This document shows, piece after piece, positions 16,364-25,168 of a DNA stretch of 64,000 nucleotides (positions are counted from its first letter, which is position 1; each line of letters begins with the position of its first letter). The position numbers and the translations under genes are program-made. Source of the stretch: Verrucomicrobiota bacterium (GTDB lineage Bacteria > Verrucomicrobiota > Verrucomicrobiia > Limisphaerales > VHDF01); NCBI GenBank assembly GCA_016871495.1, contig VHDF01000007.1:1-64000 (forward strand), given 5' to 3'. The notes below the pieces were generated by a model. That model was given only the letters and a program-made list of their open reading frames with translations, was not told where the DNA came from and ran no database searches.

Positions 16364-17164
16364 TTAGGGCTCAGGCTTGACGGAACCGCCCGCATTCACC
16401 GCCAGATTTCCGCCATCCATGGGAATCAAGGCGCCCGTGATCCAGCTCGAGGCATCGGATGCGAGCAAGACGGCAAGCCCTTGAATATCCTCGGGTTTGC
16501 CGAGCCGGCCGGCAGGGATACCGCGCAGGAATGTTTGGCGGAGCGACGGGTTGGCCGAGAGGCGCTGCTCGAGGCTCGGGTTGATGACCTGAGCTGGGAG
16601 GATCGCGTTGACCCGGACGCCGCGGCCGGCCCACTCGGTGCTGAGTTCGCGGGTCATTTGGGCCACCGCACCCATCGCCATGCTGTAGGCGACATGGCCG
16701 CGGCCCAGGGCGGTGATGCTGGCCAGAGAGCCGATGTTCACGATGCTTCCGCGCCCGGCTGACAGCATTCGTTTGCCGGCCTCCTGACACATGCAAAAAC
16801 GTCCGAGAACCAAATTGCGCCAGCATCGCTCGACCTCCTCCAGAGTAATGTTTTCGGGGCGGCCGAGCACGCCTTCGCCGGCCACATTGCCCAGGAAGTC
16901 GAGATGGCTGAAGGAGCGATCAAACTCTTCGAAGAGTTGGCGGATCTGGGCGGGTTGCGACACATCGGCAGGGCTGGAGCAGGCTTGGCGCCCGAGCGCT
17001 CGGATGGCTGCGGCCGTCTCTTCTGCGCCGGCCAGGTTGCGGTCCACGGCCATGATATTCGCGCCGGCTTGCGCGAGGGCGAGGGCCATGGCACGACCCA
17101 TGCCCTGCGCGGCGCCGCTGACGAGCGCGTTTTTGCCCGAAAGATCGAACAGGTTTTGCATCAT
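16364..17164 (-). CDS. SDR-family oxidoreductase with altered catalytic Lys
   Basis: This 266-residue protein starts at MMQNLFDLSG. It has a Rossmann NAD(P) site SGAAQGMG at 16-23, NVAG at 93-96, INIGS at 143-146 with the candidate Ser, and C-terminal ITGALIPMDGGN. The active-site tetrad is broken: the YxxxK motif reads Y160-SMA-M164, with Met in place of the essential Lys. Homologues oxidise sugar acids such as 2-keto-3-deoxy-L-fuconate, which would fit the FAH-family neighbour, but the missing Lys leaves activity in doubt. It lies 28 bases after the FAH gene and 63 bases before the E1 gene. Confidence 0.85.
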   Translation of the reverse strand: MMQNLFDLSGKNALVSGAAQGMGRAMALALAQAGANIMAVDRNLAGAEETAAAIRALGRQACSSPADVSQPAQIRQLFEEFDRSFSHLDFLGNVAGEGVLGRPENITLEEVERCWRNLVLGRFCMCQEAGKRMLSAGRGSIVNIGSLASITALGRGHVAYSMAMGAVAQMTRELSTEWAGRGVRVNAILPAQVINPSLEQRLSANPSLRQTFLRGIPAGRLGKPEDIQGLAVLLASDASSWITGALIPMDGGNLAVNAGGSVKPEP

Positions 17165-17192
17165 GGCGGGATTCAATCCGGACGGGGCGAGC

Positions 17193-17999
17193 TTAGGGAG
17201 ATTCGGCGGCGACGGGGTTCGCCAGCACGCCGATTTTGTCGATCTCGATCGAGACGCGATCGCCCGGCTTGAGGAAGACTGGAGGTTTGCGGGCGAAGCC
17301 GACGCCATGCGGCGTGCCGGTGAGGATGACGGTGCCGGGGACGAGGGTGGTGCTGCCGCTCAAGAATTCGATGAGCGTGGGCACGTCGAAGATCATGTCG
17401 TCGCACCGCCAATCCTGCATGGTTTCGCCGTTCAGCACGGTTTTGATCTTCAGGTCGGAGGGGTCGGGGATTTCGTCCTTGAGTGCGAGACACGGGCCGA
17501 GCGGGCAGAACGTGTCGAAGGTCTTGCCCCGGCACCATTGACTGCCGCCCCATTTGATTTGCCAGTCACGCGCGCTGACGTCGTTCGCGCAAGTATAACC
17601 GAGGACATGGTCGAGGGCATTCTCGCGACGCACGTTCTTGCATGTCTTGCCAATGACGACGGCCAGTTCGCACTCGTAGTCCACCTCATGGCTGGCGAGT
17701 TGGCCGGGCAAAATGATGGGATCGCCGGGATGCTGCACGGCGGTCGGCGTCTTCATGAACAGGACCGGATGCTGGGGAGGGGTGGCTTTGCTTTCCTCGG
17801 CGTGACGGCGGTAATTGAGCCCGATGCAAAGGATGGCTGCGGGGGCGATGGGGGCGAGCAGTTTCGCGACGTGCGCGGGTTCCGGGGTGATGTCGAAAGC
17901 GCCGAAGAGGTCGCCTTTGATTTTGAGTGCGGTGGCGTCGGGTTGAAGCGCGGCGAGGCCGGTGTGACCCGAAGTGTCCTGGTAGCGGATAATCTTCAT
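17193..17999 (-). CDS. Fumarylacetoacetate hydrolase family protein
   Basis: This 268-residue protein has a small N-terminal lid region and the FAH fold: ILCIGLNYRRHAEES, PVLFMKTPTAV, then the metal ligands in HEVDYECELAVVIGK and the Asp of CANDVSARDWQ. It ends with LVPGTVILTGTPHGVGF and GDRVSIEIDKIG. Relatives include 2,4-diketo-3-deoxy-L-fuconate hydrolases and ureidoglycolate-lyase-like enzymes. It is first gene of the four-gene minus-strand operon FAH, SDR, E1, E2, so a sugar-acid route releasing pyruvate to the dehydrogenase is plausible. Confidence 0.85.
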   Translation of the reverse strand: MKIIRYQDTSGHTGLAALQPDATALKIKGDLFGAFDITPEPAHVAKLLAPIAPAAILCIGLNYRRHAEESKATPPQHPVLFMKTPTAVQHPGDPIILPGQLASHEVDYECELAVVIGKTCKNVRRENALDHVLGYTCANDVSARDWQIKWGGSQWCRGKTFDTFCPLGPCLALKDEIPDPSDLKIKTVLNGETMQDWRCDDMIFDVPTLIEFLSGSTTLVPGTVILTGTPHGVGFARKPPVFLKPGDRVSIEIDKIGVLANPVAAESP

Positions 18000-18069
18000 G
18001 GAGAAGGAGCAATGGTCTTCGGGCGTCTTCTAAAGTCAAATCTTCCCTGAGGCTCGCGCGGTGGGGCAA

Positions 18070-18222
18070 CGCATCCACAGGTTATCGGCGATGCGCGCGG
18101 CAGGGCGGCGGCGGGGCGTTCACGCCGCTTCAGGGCCTGTTTTCAAAGGGGCGTAGCAGGTTCAACGGGCAAGGGTAATGCCAGGGCAAAGGCATCCAGC
18201 CAGGGCGGGCCAAGGAGCGGGA
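18070..18222 (+). mobile_element. MITE-like element, family C, copy 3 (right end lost)
   Basis: The left end CGCATCCACAGGTTATCGGC matches the shared terminal repeat. TTCAGGGCCTGTTTTCAAAG and GGTTCAACGGGCAAGGG match the copies at 9578 and 42353. The match stops at about 18222 within GGCGGGCCAAGGAGCGGGAG. The element supplies the downstream codons of the short frame that follows blaI, implying it truncated that gene. Confidence 0.7.
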
Positions 18223-18351
18223 GCCCAAGACTTGCACGGATTCGACCGTGCGCCATCGGTCCTCATCGAGCTTCGATCGCATGGACCGGAGGCTGCTCTC
18301 CTCTGCCTCGATGCGGTTCATCAATTCGGCCAGCGAAGAGCGGGGATTCAT
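18130..18351 (-). pseudogene. Short ORF coupled to blaI, probably truncated by a repeat
   Basis: This 73-codon frame starts in an ATGA overlap with the blaI stop, the arrangement of a translationally coupled second gene. The first 48 residues (SLAELMNRIEAEESSLRSMR, KLDEDRWRTVESV) look like a real coiled-coil protein. From about codon 49 the frame enters the family C element at 18070-18222 and the residues are repeat-encoded. BlaI genes are often followed by a BlaR1-type M56 metalloprotease, but this fragment shows no membrane helix or HEXXH, so its original identity is unknown. Confidence 0.5.
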
Positions 18352-18740
18352 TCATGCTGAGGATTTCCTTCGATTGAGTTCAGCAGCTTTCGGACGGCCT
18401 CCAGTTCCTGTTTGGAAGCGCGCGTGTTGGAGAGGGCCTGAAGGACCAGGGAACTCGCGCTGCCGTCGAAGGCTTTGTGAAGCAGGTCCGCCACGAGTTG
18501 CTTTTGGGTTTGGGCGCGGGGGACGCGAGGGGTGAAGACATGGACGCGCTGGGAGGTATCGCGTTCGAGCAGGCCTTTCTCCGTCATGATTTGCATCATT
18601 TTGAGGGCGGTGGTGTAGCCGGGTTGGGGGCGGAGGCGGAGGACGACGTCACGAACCGTGCCGGGTCCGTGGCGCCAGAGGCAGCGGAGGATGGCGAGTT
18701 CGCCCTCGGTGGGTTTGGGGGGATCGGATTTCGCGGGCAT
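18348..18740 (-). CDS. BlaI/MecI/CopY-family transcriptional repressor
   Basis: This 130-residue protein starts at MPAKSDPPKPTE, close to the family's usual 120-130. It has a winged helix: TEGELAILRCLWRHGPGTVR, then VVLRLRPQPGYTTALKMMQI for helices 2-3 and GLLERDTSQRVHVFTP for the wing. The C-terminal dimerisation helices are QTQKQLVADLLHKAFDGSAS and SNTRASKQELEAVRKLL. Such repressors bind dyads as dimers and are released by proteolysis. Two dyads lie 13-49 bases upstream of its start, between it and the divergent cytochrome gene, suggesting autoregulation and control of that gene. Confidence 0.9.
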   Translation of the reverse strand: MPAKSDPPKPTEGELAILRCLWRHGPGTVRDVVLRLRPQPGYTTALKMMQIMTEKGLLERDTSQRVHVFTPRVPRAQTQKQLVADLLHKAFDGSASSLVLQALSNTRASKQELEAVRKLLNSIEGNPQHE

Positions 18741-18752
18741 GGCGGCAAAATG

Positions 18753-18789
18753 TACGAAGATATTCGTAGTGTCAACGAAAGAATTCGTA
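18753..18789. promoter_or_regulatory. Tandem dyad operators for the BlaI-type repressor (predicted)
   Basis: Two dyads with the same half-site and a 4-bp spacer are present: TACGAAgataTTCGTA at 18753-18768 and AACGAAagaaTTCGTA at 18774-18789. Their centres are 21 bp apart, two helical turns, so two dimers would sit on one DNA face. They lie between blaI (minus) and the gene starting at 18825 (plus). BlaI-family operators are dyads of this general type; binding by this protein is inferred from position. Confidence 0.7.
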
Positions 18790-18824
18790 GTTGTCTCCGG
18801 CGCGCCGCCGATTACAGTGCCGTC

Positions 18825-21464
18825 ATGCTCCCTTTCGGTGTGCCAGCGCGGCTGATGCTCAGCGCTTGGATTTCTTTCGTTCCCGCCGCCTTCGGTGCCG
18901 AGGCCCCGGCCCGAGCGCTTGAAATCGAAACGGCGGATGAGACGGTTTACCGGGACCGCCCCTACTGGTACAAGCCCGGGCATCCCTTGCATCCCGCGGA
19001 CGCCGCGACGGTTCGCGCGCTTCCTGGTTTCGCGGTGGATCGCGTCCTTACCGTGCCCACGAATTTTGGATCCTTCACCGCACTGGCGGTCGATCCGCGC
19101 GGACGGCTGCTTGCGGCTTCCCAACATGAGGTGGGGATTTACCGGATCACTCCACCGCCCGCGGAGGTGGCGGGAGGCGAGACGCGCGTGGAGAAACTTG
19201 GGGGCGCTGCCCGCCAGGTTGGATGGTGTCACGGATTGCTTTGGGCTTTCGACAGCCTGTATGTGACGGTGGCGGAGGGGAATCCGACGGCCAAGATCGG
19301 CGTCTACCGACTGCGAGACACGCGGGGTGAGGATCAATTCGATCGCATCGATTTGCTTTTCGAACTCAAGGGCGGCGGGGAGCATGGTCCTCACGGTCTT
19401 GCGCCCGGTCCTGACGGACGTTCCGTGTATCTCATGGGGGGCAACGGGACGGCGTTGCCTTCGGATGTGAAAGTGCGGCGACCTGTGGCCACGAGCGGGG
19501 CGGATCGTTTGCTGCCGCCCGGTTACGAAACATCCCGGCATGCGTTGGAGGGCTGGGTCTTGCGATTTGATCCGGAAGGCGGGAATCGCGAATTGATGGC
19601 GAGCGGATTGCGCAACAGTTACGATTTGGCCTTCGATGCCCGGGGCGAGCTTTTCACCTTTGATTCCGACATGGAATGGGATCAAGGCGCGCCTTGGTAT
19701 CGGCCGACACGCATTTGCCACCTCGTCAGCGGGGCCGAGTTCGGATGGCGCGGCGGGATCGGAGTATGGCCCGAGCATTACGAGGATGGTGTCGCGCCGG
19801 TGATCAACATTGGCCCGGCTTCACCGACTGGGGTGGCGTTTGGAGAAGGAACGCGATTCCCCGCGAGGTACCAGCGCGCATTGTTTGCCTGTGATTGGAC
19901 CTTCGCAACCATCCATGCCGCTCACTTGCACCCCCAGGGCGCGGGATATCGGGCGGAGGTGGAAGAATTCGTCGGCGGTGTGGGGCTTCCGGTGACGGAC
20001 ATTGTGGTGGGGCTCGACGGAGCCCTTTATTTCGCGGTGGGAGGGCGCAGGTTGGGGTCCGCCCTTTATCGGGTTCGTTACCAAGGAACTGAAAATACGA
20101 GTCCGGCGGAGAAGCCCACGTGGGCCGAGCCCGAGGCCCGTGCCCATGCCCTTCGGAAGGAGATCGAGACTCTTCATGGGCGAGTGGATCCTGGCGCGGC
20201 GGAGCGAGTTTGGCGGCATCTCGGTCACGGTGACCGGCTGATTCGTTTCGCCGCGCGTGTCGCGCTCGAGCACCAGCCCGTGGACACGTGGAAGGGAAGG
20301 GCTTTGGCGGAAGCCGATCCTCAAGTGGCGCTGGGGGCTTTGCTGGCCTTGGCCCGGCAGGGAAGCGTGGCCGATCAGCACGCCGTTTTGGAAAGGCTCC
20401 GGGCGTTTTTATGGACTGCGGCGTCCAGCGAATGGAAAGGGAGATGGATGCGAATCTGCGAGTGGGCGCTGGCTCGTGGCGGCCTGCCTTCGAGGGAATG
20501 GCGGGAGGACTTGAAGGCGGACCTCAGATCAAAACTCATCGAGCCGGACCCCATCGTGCGGCAGGATCTGGCCCGCTTGCTCTGTTTCTTGGGCGAGCCG
20601 GCCGCGATCGATCCGTTGCTCGCCTGGATGGCCGAGGATCGAGGTGAGCGTCCGGCGTTGGGCTCCGGGTATTTTGTGCGCAACCCAAAGTATGGATTGG
20701 CGGTGCGCGACATGTTGGAGTCGGCGCCACGAACATGGCGTCTCCATTATGCTCAAATGTTGCTGTGGATTGAGCAGGGATGGACTGAAAGCCAGCACCG
20801 CAAGTATTTCGAGCTCGTGGCGGACGCTCAGGCTCGATCCCGTGGAGGACACCAATACCGTCAATCCTGGGAAAAACTGCGGGATTTGGCATTGAAGTCC
20901 GTTCCGGAGTCCCAACGGAAGGCGATGTCTGCCTTAGGACCGGCGGCGGGCGTTTTTTCCAAGAGTGCCCCGGGACCCGTGGGTCCGGGGCGGGAGTGGA
21001 CTTTGGAAGAAGCGTTGAAGGTTGCGGGGGCGAGAGGGAAGACTGGGAATAAGGTTCGAGGTCGCGAACTTTACGAGGCTACCGGTTGCGCGCTCTGCCA
21101 TGGGTTCGGTGGGGAGGGGGGAGGCATCGGCCCCGATTTGACCACCGTGGGGAAACGGTTTACGACGCGGGACTTGATCGAGGCTACCCTCCAGCCGAGC
21201 AAGGCCATTTCCGACCAGTACCAAGTGGTGACGTTGGAACTGAAATCCGGCAAGGCGGTGTCTGGAAGGCTGGTGTCCCGCGATGATCGAGTGTTTAGGC
21301 TGGCCGAGGATCTGATGCGTCCACTTGAGTTCATCGAGATCTCTCTGGGTCAAATTCTGAGGCAGCGGGCGGAGCCGGTGTCCACGATGCCTTCAGGTTT
21401 ATTGAATCCATTGAACGAGGAGGAGCTACGGGATCTGCTCGCTTTCCTGGCCGGTTCGGATTGA
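18825..21464 (+). CDS. Secreted beta-propeller / cytochrome c protein (PVC type)
   Basis: This 879-residue protein starts at MLPFGVPARLMLSAWISFV, with a signal peptide ending near FGAEA. Residues to about 450 form a PQQ-dehydrogenase-like six-bladed propeller (HGPHGLAPGPDGRSVYLMGG, YDLAFDARGELFTFDSDMEW, GLDGALYFAVGG). A helical HEAT-like middle follows. The C-terminus is a monohaem cytochrome domain with ATGCALCHGFGGEGGGIGPD (CxxCH), LQPSKAISDQY and a final ELRDLLAFLAGSD. Such proteins are abundant in Verrucomicrobiota and Planctomycetota and are proposed to oxidise carbohydrates in the periplasm. The divergent BlaI dyads at 18753-18789 probably regulate it. Confidence 0.88.
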   Translation: MLPFGVPARLMLSAWISFVPAAFGAEAPARALEIETADETVYRDRPYWYKPGHPLHPADAATVRALPGFAVDRVLTVPTNFGSFTALAVDPRGRLLAASQHEVGIYRITPPPAEVAGGETRVEKLGGAARQVGWCHGLLWAFDSLYVTVAEGNPTAKIGVYRLRDTRGEDQFDRIDLLFELKGGGEHGPHGLAPGPDGRSVYLMGGNGTALPSDVKVRRPVATSGADRLLPPGYETSRHALEGWVLRFDPEGGNRELMASGLRNSYDLAFDARGELFTFDSDMEWDQGAPWYRPTRICHLVSGAEFGWRGGIGVWPEHYEDGVAPVINIGPASPTGVAFGEGTRFPARYQRALFACDWTFATIHAAHLHPQGAGYRAEVEEFVGGVGLPVTDIVVGLDGALYFAVGGRRLGSALYRVRYQGTENTSPAEKPTWAEPEARAHALRKEIETLHGRVDPGAAERVWRHLGHGDRLIRFAARVALEHQPVDTWKGRALAEADPQVALGALLALARQGSVADQHAVLERLRAFLWTAASSEWKGRWMRICEWALARGGLPSREWREDLKADLRSKLIEPDPIVRQDLARLLCFLGEPAAIDPLLAWMAEDRGERPALGSGYFVRNPKYGLAVRDMLESAPRTWRLHYAQMLLWIEQGWTESQHRKYFELVADAQARSRGGHQYRQSWEKLRDLALKSVPESQRKAMSALGPAAGVFSKSAPGPVGPGREWTLEEALKVAGARGKTGNKVRGRELYEATGCALCHGFGGEGGGIGPDLTTVGKRFTTRDLIEATLQPSKAISDQYQVVTLELKSGKAVSGRLVSRDDRVFRLAEDLMRPLEFIEISLGQILRQRAEPVSTMPSGLLNPLNEEELRDLLAFLAGSD

Positions 21465-21625
21465 GACGGAGCGGAGGGGGGGCTGATTCGATCCGTGGGC
21501 GGGAGACTCCCTCCAGGCGTGGAATCAGGGCGTGGTGTCGTGAGAGGACCACCGGCTTGTTACGAAATGAGGCTCGGAACGGTGGGGGGCACGCGTTCCG
21601 GGGAACGAGGCAGGAGAGGTTCCGG

Positions 21626-22909
21626 TCAGGCGGCTTCGGCGTTGGGACGGCGCTCGACCAATGGCTTGCTCTCTCCGAGCACGACGCTGCGGGTAATGGT
21701 GATCGAAGCGATGGACTCGTCGGCGGGCACTTCGTACATCATTTCGAGCATCAATTTTTCGATAAGCCCGCGCAAGGCGCGTGCGCCGGTGCCTTTCTTG
21801 CGGGCTTGGGCGGCCAGTTCAGTCAGTGCGTCCGGCGAGAACTGGAGATCCACGCCGTCCATGGCCATGAGTTTCTTGAACTGTTTGGTGAGGGCATTGC
21901 GTGGTTCGGTGAGCACATTGACCAATTGTTCTTCGGTGAGTTCCTCCAGGACGCTGACCACGGGCAAGCGGCCGATGAATTCCGGAATGAAGCCGAAGGA
22001 TAACAAGTCTTCGGGTTCGAGCATCCGAGTGACGTTCGGAAGTTCCAGTTCAGAATCTGCACCGCGGGCGCCTTCGGCCCCGAAGCCCATGACTTTGTGC
22101 CCGATGCGGCGTTGGATGATGCGATCGAGGCCCACGAAGGCGCCGCCGCAGATGAACAGAATGTTGCTGGTGTCGATGCGGATGTATTCCTGCTGAGGGT
22201 GTTTGCGTCCGCCCTGGGGGGGGACATTGCAGACGGTTCCTTCGAGGATCTTCAGCAGTGCTTGTTGCACGCCTTCACCCGAAACGTCGCGCGTGATGGA
22301 CACGTTTTCGGTTTTGCGGGCGATCTTGTCGATTTCGTCGATATAGACGATGCCGATTTGGGCGCGTTTGACGTCGTAATCCGCGTTTTGGAGGAGGCGC
22401 AGGATGATGTTTTCGACATCCTCACCGACGTAGCCCGCCTCGGTGAGGGTGGTGGCGTCGGCCATGGCGAACGGCACATCGAGGGCTTTCGCGAGCGTTC
22501 GGGCGAGCAGGGTTTTGCCGGAGCCTGTGGGGCCGACCAGCATGATATTGCTCTTCTCGAGTTCGACTTCCGGGGACGGGTTGTCGCGGGAGGTTAATGC
22601 TTCACCCGGTTGGGTGTCGGAGAGAATGCGCTTGTAATGATTGTGAACCGCCACCGCCAGGGTTTTCTTGGCGTGATCCTGCCCGATGCATTGGGAATCA
22701 AGCTGCCGCTTGATTTCAGCGGGTTTCAGCACCCCGAGTTGGGGGGATGACTTCTTCTGCTCGGTGCGCAGTTCCTTGTCGAGCACGCTCTTGCAGACGA
22801 GCACACACGTGTCGCAAATGTAAACGCCGGGTCCGGCAATGAGTTTTTTTACTTCCGCGTGGGATTTACCGCAGAAGCTACAGAGCGTGAGCTGCGTGGG
22901 GCGCGCCAT
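21626..22909 (-). CDS. clpX: ATP-dependent Clp protease ATP-binding subunit ClpX
   Basis: This 427-residue AAA+ unfoldase carries the N-terminal zinc domain CSFCGKSH...CDTCVLVC (residues 11-39), Walker [14 protein letters not shown], Walker [10 protein letters not shown], the pore loop GYVGEDVE and the sensor/arginine region [11 protein letters not shown]. The C-terminal domain has [19 protein letters not shown]. It recognises and unfolds tagged substrates and feeds them to ClpP. It is downstream of clpP by 12 bases, so the pair is one operon; trigger factor is not adjacent. Confidence 0.98.
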   Translation of the reverse strand: MARPTQLTLCSFCGKSHAEVKKLIAGPGVYICDTCVLVCKSVLDKELRTEQKKSSPQLGVLKPAEIKRQLDSQCIGQDHAKKTLAVAVHNHYKRILSDTQPGEALTSRDNPSPEVELEKSNIMLVGPTGSGKTLLARTLAKALDVPFAMADATTLTEAGYVGEDVENIILRLLQNADYDVKRAQIGIVYIDEIDKIARKTENVSITRDVSGEGVQQALLKILEGTVCNVPPQGGRKHPQQEYIRIDTSNILFICGGAFVGLDRIIQRRIGHKVMGFGAEGARGADSELELPNVTRMLEPEDLLSFGFIPEFIGRLPVVSVLEELTEEQLVNVLTEPRNALTKQFKKLMAMDGVDLQFSPDALTELAAQARKKGTGARALRGLIEKLMLEMMYEVPADESIASITITRSVVLGESKPLVERRPNAEAA

Positions 22910-22921
22910 GGCTGGGGACGG

Positions 22922-23551
22922 TCACTTGGATTTTTCTTCCGTCGCGGAAACAAGTTCCTTCCGCGAGAGCACGACCTGATCAACGAGGCCGTAGGCCTTG
23001 GCTTCCTCCGCGGACATAAACCGATCGCGGTCGGTGTCGCGGGCGATGGAGTCGAGAGCCTGTCCGCTGTGTTTGGCCAGGATTTCGTTCAATCGATCTT
23101 TCAGCCGCAGAATCTCGCGCGCCTGGATACTGATGTCGGTCGCCTGTCCCTGCACTCCACCCCAGGGCTGGTGAATCATGATCCGCGCGTTGGGCAGGGC
23201 GAACCGTTTCGACTTGGCGCCCGCGGCGAGCAGGACTGCACCCATGCTCGCGGCTTGGCCGATGCAGTAGGTATTCACATCGCAGGTCAGGAATTGCATG
23301 GTGTCGTAGATGGCCAGGCCGGCGGTGACGCTTCCCCCGGGAGAATTGATATACAAATGAATATCCTTTTTGGGGTCCGTCATTTGCAGAAAGAGCAACT
23401 GGGCGATGATGACATTGGCCACCGTGTCATCCACGGGGGTGCCCAGGAAAATGATGCGATCGACGAGCAGACGGGAATAGATGTCGTAACCGCGTTCCCC
23501 CCGGCCGGTTTGTTCAACCACCATGGGGACCAGAAAATTGTTTGCTGACAT
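22922..23551 (-). CDS. clpP: ATP-dependent Clp protease proteolytic subunit ClpP
   Basis: This 209-residue serine protease starts at [11 protein letters not shown]; a longer frame to 23656 adds non-family sequence. [16 protein letters not shown] opens the fold. Catalytic Ser102 is in GQAASMGA, His127 in MIHQPWGG and Asp172 in RDTDRD. IYINSPGG-type [20 protein letters not shown] forms the substrate groove. Fourteen subunits form the degradation chamber with ClpX, encoded immediately downstream. Confidence 0.98.
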   Translation of the reverse strand: MSANNFLVPMVVEQTGRGERGYDIYSRLLVDRIIFLGTPVDDTVANVIIAQLLFLQMTDPKKDIHLYINSPGGSVTAGLAIYDTMQFLTCDVNTYCIGQAASMGAVLLAAGAKSKRFALPNARIMIHQPWGGVQGQATDISIQAREILRLKDRLNEILAKHSGQALDSIARDTDRDRFMSAEEAKAYGLVDQVVLSRKELVSATEEKSK

Positions 23552-23738
23552 AGGCTTAGGATCGGCAGTTTCGGTCAGGGTACGAAGCACCAATTTACCC
23601 TGGCCACCCGGGTGGAAGGGAAAACGGGTCGGAATCAGGACCCACGCATGGGACAATTTGTCCGATGCCAGCGCAAGCTAAAGGCTCTCGGGGACAGCGT
23701 CAAGCGCGCCTCCCGGGCGCCTGAGCACGCCTCCCGGA

Positions 23739-24239
23739 TCAGCCCAGGGGTTCGAGGGGCGCCGCGGGTGTCATGTCTGCCACTTTGCCCATGAGCCGCT
23801 CGATGAATGGCCATTGGGCGGGCTTGATTTTCCGGCGGGCTTGTTGGATCGAGAAGAACCGGGCTTGATCGACCTCCGGGAACATCTGACGACGGCCGGA
23901 GAACGGAGGCCATTCCATCTCGAAAGAAGTGGTGCTGAGCACACGGTCCGGCTCCCACTCTCCCATGAACGCCCAGGCGTGGACGGTTTTGCCCCGGTTT
24001 TGCCGGACGGAGCCGAGCGGGATGAACTCGCCCTCCGGGGGCTTGCCCACTTCCTCGGCGAATTCACGGATGGCTCCCGCGATCAATTCCTCGCCTTGAT
24101 GGACCTCCCCTTTCGGAATCGTCCAATGCCCGTTGTCTTTGCGCGCGAAGAATGGGCCTCCTGGATGGGCCAGGAAGACCTCCAAAGCGCCATCCTTGAA
24201 GCGATACATGAGCAGCCCGGCGCTGGTCTTCGCACGCAT
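23739..24239 (-). CDS. NUDIX hydrolase
   Basis: This 166-residue protein starts at ATG MRAKTSAGLLMYRF; an in-frame TTG lies two codons upstream. The Nudix box GEVHQGEELIAGAIREFAEE, followed by VG, fits G-x5-E-x7-R-E-U-x-E-E-x-G-U, with the metal-binding Glu pair present. WTIPKGEV and the later EVDQARFFSIQQARRKI are typical of diadenosine-tetraphosphate-like or house-cleaning NTP hydrolases. The true substrate cannot be read. It is not tightly linked to neighbours. Confidence 0.92.
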   Translation of the reverse strand: MRAKTSAGLLMYRFKDGALEVFLAHPGGPFFARKDNGHWTIPKGEVHQGEELIAGAIREFAEEVGKPPEGEFIPLGSVRQNRGKTVHAWAFMGEWEPDRVLSTTSFEMEWPPFSGRRQMFPEVDQARFFSIQQARRKIKPAQWPFIERLMGKVADMTPAAPLEPLG

Positions 24240-24312
24240 CGCCAATTCTTAAAGAAGAATCCCGTTTCAGCCAAGGGGAAGCTTTCAGGAAATGAACATT
24301 TTTTTGATTCGC

Positions 24313-25152
24313 TTACGAACTCGCGCTCGCGTAGCGGCGAAGCGAAAGCCGCCAGAGCCTCTCCGAAAACAGGAAACAGAGAACTCCCAGCGCCAGCAAT
24401 CCCACCCACTCCGCGGGGTCGTTCAGCTTGTCGGTCAAGAGTTTGACCGGCACGTTCGACACCAGCAGCACAGGCAGAACGAATTTGAAGACGATGCGGA
24501 AAGCGCCCTGAAACGCCGATTCCGGCATCCGAGCAATGTGGAACAGGTTGTAGTAACCCCAGATGATGCCCTGCGCCTTGACGGTCCAAAAACTCACGCA
24601 CGCCAAAGCGAACATGAGGCTGTAGTGGACCGAGATGCCGACCCCGATCAGCACGGCGAATCCCGCCCATTGCAAGGCGGTGGGATGGAGTTGGAGTTTC
24701 ACCGCCGCGTAAGCCATCACCCCGAGCCCGATCAGGGCATTGAGGAATCCCCCCAAATCGACCTGCCTCAAGGACACGAGAAAGCGCGTGTTGGCCGGCA
24801 GCAGCAGCATGAAATCCAGGCGCCCGGTATGCACGAGTTCGGAGACATTGGCGCAATTGATCAGGAAGAACGCCTGGAACGTTTGTTGAATCACCTGGCT
24901 GGCTCCGATCAGCATGACGACCTGCCACTGATTCCAGCCCGCAATCTCCTTCGTGTGCAGAAACATCACGCCCATGAAACTGAGCTGAAGGACAAACCAC
25001 ACGGATTCCACCACAATCCAGAGCAGGAAGCTGGTTTTGAATCCCATCTCTCGCGCCACGGAGTTTCTCCACAGAGCACCGTAGAGCGAAAGGTAACGTC
25101 GCCACCAAGCAGGCGGCGCCGACCTTTCCATGCTGGATGGGGATGGGGTCAT
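24313..25152 (-). CDS. ABC-2 type transporter permease (second of pair)
   Basis: This 279-residue integral membrane protein starts at MTPSPSSMERSAPP and has about six membrane segments: FLLWIVVESVWFVLQLSF, WQVVMLIGASQVIQQTF, FLNALIGLGVMAY, ALQWAGFAVLIGVGI, IVFKFVLPVLLVSNVP and VGLLALGVLCFLF. The charged tail RLWRLSLRRY is cytoplasmic. It resembles the COG3694/COG4587 permeases that pair with another permease and one ATPase. The partner permease is 16 bases upstream; no ATPase gene is adjacent. Confidence 0.82.
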   Translation of the reverse strand: MTPSPSSMERSAPPAWWRRYLSLYGALWRNSVAREMGFKTSFLLWIVVESVWFVLQLSFMGVMFLHTKEIAGWNQWQVVMLIGASQVIQQTFQAFFLINCANVSELVHTGRLDFMLLLPANTRFLVSLRQVDLGGFLNALIGLGVMAYAAVKLQLHPTALQWAGFAVLIGVGISVHYSLMFALACVSFWTVKAQGIIWGYYNLFHIARMPESAFQGAFRIVFKFVLPVLLVSNVPVKLLTDKLNDPAEWVGLLALGVLCFLFSERLWRLSLRRYASASS

Positions 25153-25168
25153 CGAAATTCCTCGAGGT

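Noticed and set aside
18477-18824. N-terminal extension of the cytochrome gene at 18825
   Set aside because: The frame runs antisense to blaI and across the operators; the start at 18825 gives a proper signal peptide.
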